From Larix sibirica (taxonomy: Eukaryota; Streptophyta; Pinopsida; Pinales; Pinaceae), in the NCBI GenBank assembly GCA_004151065.3, contig NWUY0300005537.1:7292-22938 (forward strand): a stretch of DNA of 15,647 bases. Reading direction: 5' to 3'. Both the position numbers and the translations under genes were made by a program. Below, in pieces: positions 15,461 to 15,647 of the stretch. Within the stretch, counting starts at the first letter, position 1. Each line of letters opens with the position of its first letter. The notes beneath the pieces are model-generated. The model was not told the origin of the DNA, ran no database searches, and saw nothing but the letters and a program-made list of their open reading frames with translations.

Positions 15461-15646
15461 TCAGGTGTCTATTTCTCTTGTTTCCAGAAAGCACACATTA
15501 ATTTGTTGTTTTTTAATCCAATGAACAATATTGTTTATGCTCGTTTGAAGTTTCTTAAGCATGCCTTCGTTGCTAAGATCTGATGCAATATTTCCAGACT
15601 TCTCTTCCTGAATCCTCTGTACTCTCCCCTTCAATCCTCTTGTCTT
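15461..15646 (-). CDS. Possible exon of an unidentified gene, running off the right edge
   Basis: The minus strand is open for 61 codons from the window edge to TGA at 15463-15461, with protein-like, charged composition: RVQRIQEEKSGN, SDLSNEGMLKKLQTSINNIV and HWIKKQQINVCFLETREIDT. Eleven bases past the stop is TTAAG/GTAAGT, a perfect-looking plant 5' splice site (GT at 15450-15449). If that donor is real, the exon should be read in the frame ending ...RNRHLNELR, which would need a one-base shift in this copy. The frame is therefore either a terminal exon or a slightly damaged internal one. Family not recognised. The gap 15191-15460 holds nothing else. Confidence 0.4.
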   Translation of the reverse strand, partial: KTRGLKGRVQRIQEEKSGNIASDLSNEGMLKKLQTSINNIVHWIKKQQINVCFLETREIDT

Positions 15647-15647
15647 T

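Overview
The window reads as gene-poor, AT-rich nuclear DNA of a land plant. It carries an intact plant-type cytosolic tRNA-Leu(CAA) gene, plant-type Ty3/gypsy, copia and LINE remains, and a secreted ginkbilobin-2-like (DUF26) N-terminus of the kind abundant in seed plants. The density of old, mutated retroelements with few genes fits a large genome, and the ginkbilobin-like protein makes a gymnosperm my favoured guess; this is inference, not proof. I found no new multi-gene system. What stands out is the detailed record of transposon decay, several unusual local duplications, and a small tRNA cluster.

Layout. 1-1995 (minus strand): a decayed Ty3/gypsy pol fragment (linker, reverse transcriptase, RNase H), with the RNase H part tandemly duplicated. 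2235-6270 (minus): a long L1-type LINE with 5' leader, ORF1 (DUF4283 and zinc knuckle), ORF2 (endonuclease and the start of the reverse transcriptase), but no 3' half. 6735-7169 (minus): a broken unknown reading frame with a charged, probably coiled-coil segment. 7203-7409: a nested set of short duplications. 7738-8359: a complete LTR of a minus-strand copia-type element with its polypurine tract next to it. 8400-9010 (minus): the 5' end of a second LINE, GC-rich in its leader. 9390-9665 (plus): a truncated ginkbilobin-2-like protein gene. 9737-9820: tRNA-Leu(CAA), with its 3' half and terminator tandemly copied just downstream. 10052-10124: a degenerate tRNA-Pro(UGG). 10803-10936 (minus): a possible last exon of an unidentified gene. 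11189-12760 (plus): a small LTR element with a primer-binding site. 12772-13180: a tandem array of about 164 bp units. 13592-13760: polypurine tract and start of another LTR with a 27 bp palindrome. 14894-15190: a 145 bp tandem dimer ending in triplet repeats. 15461-15646 (minus): a readable frame running off the right edge.

Function. The only element that looks clearly functional is tRNA-Leu(CAA). The ginkbilobin-like frame may be transcribed but lacks most of its domain. Everything else is transposon debris, repeats, or unnamed exon-like pieces. There is no sign that these parts act together as one pathway.
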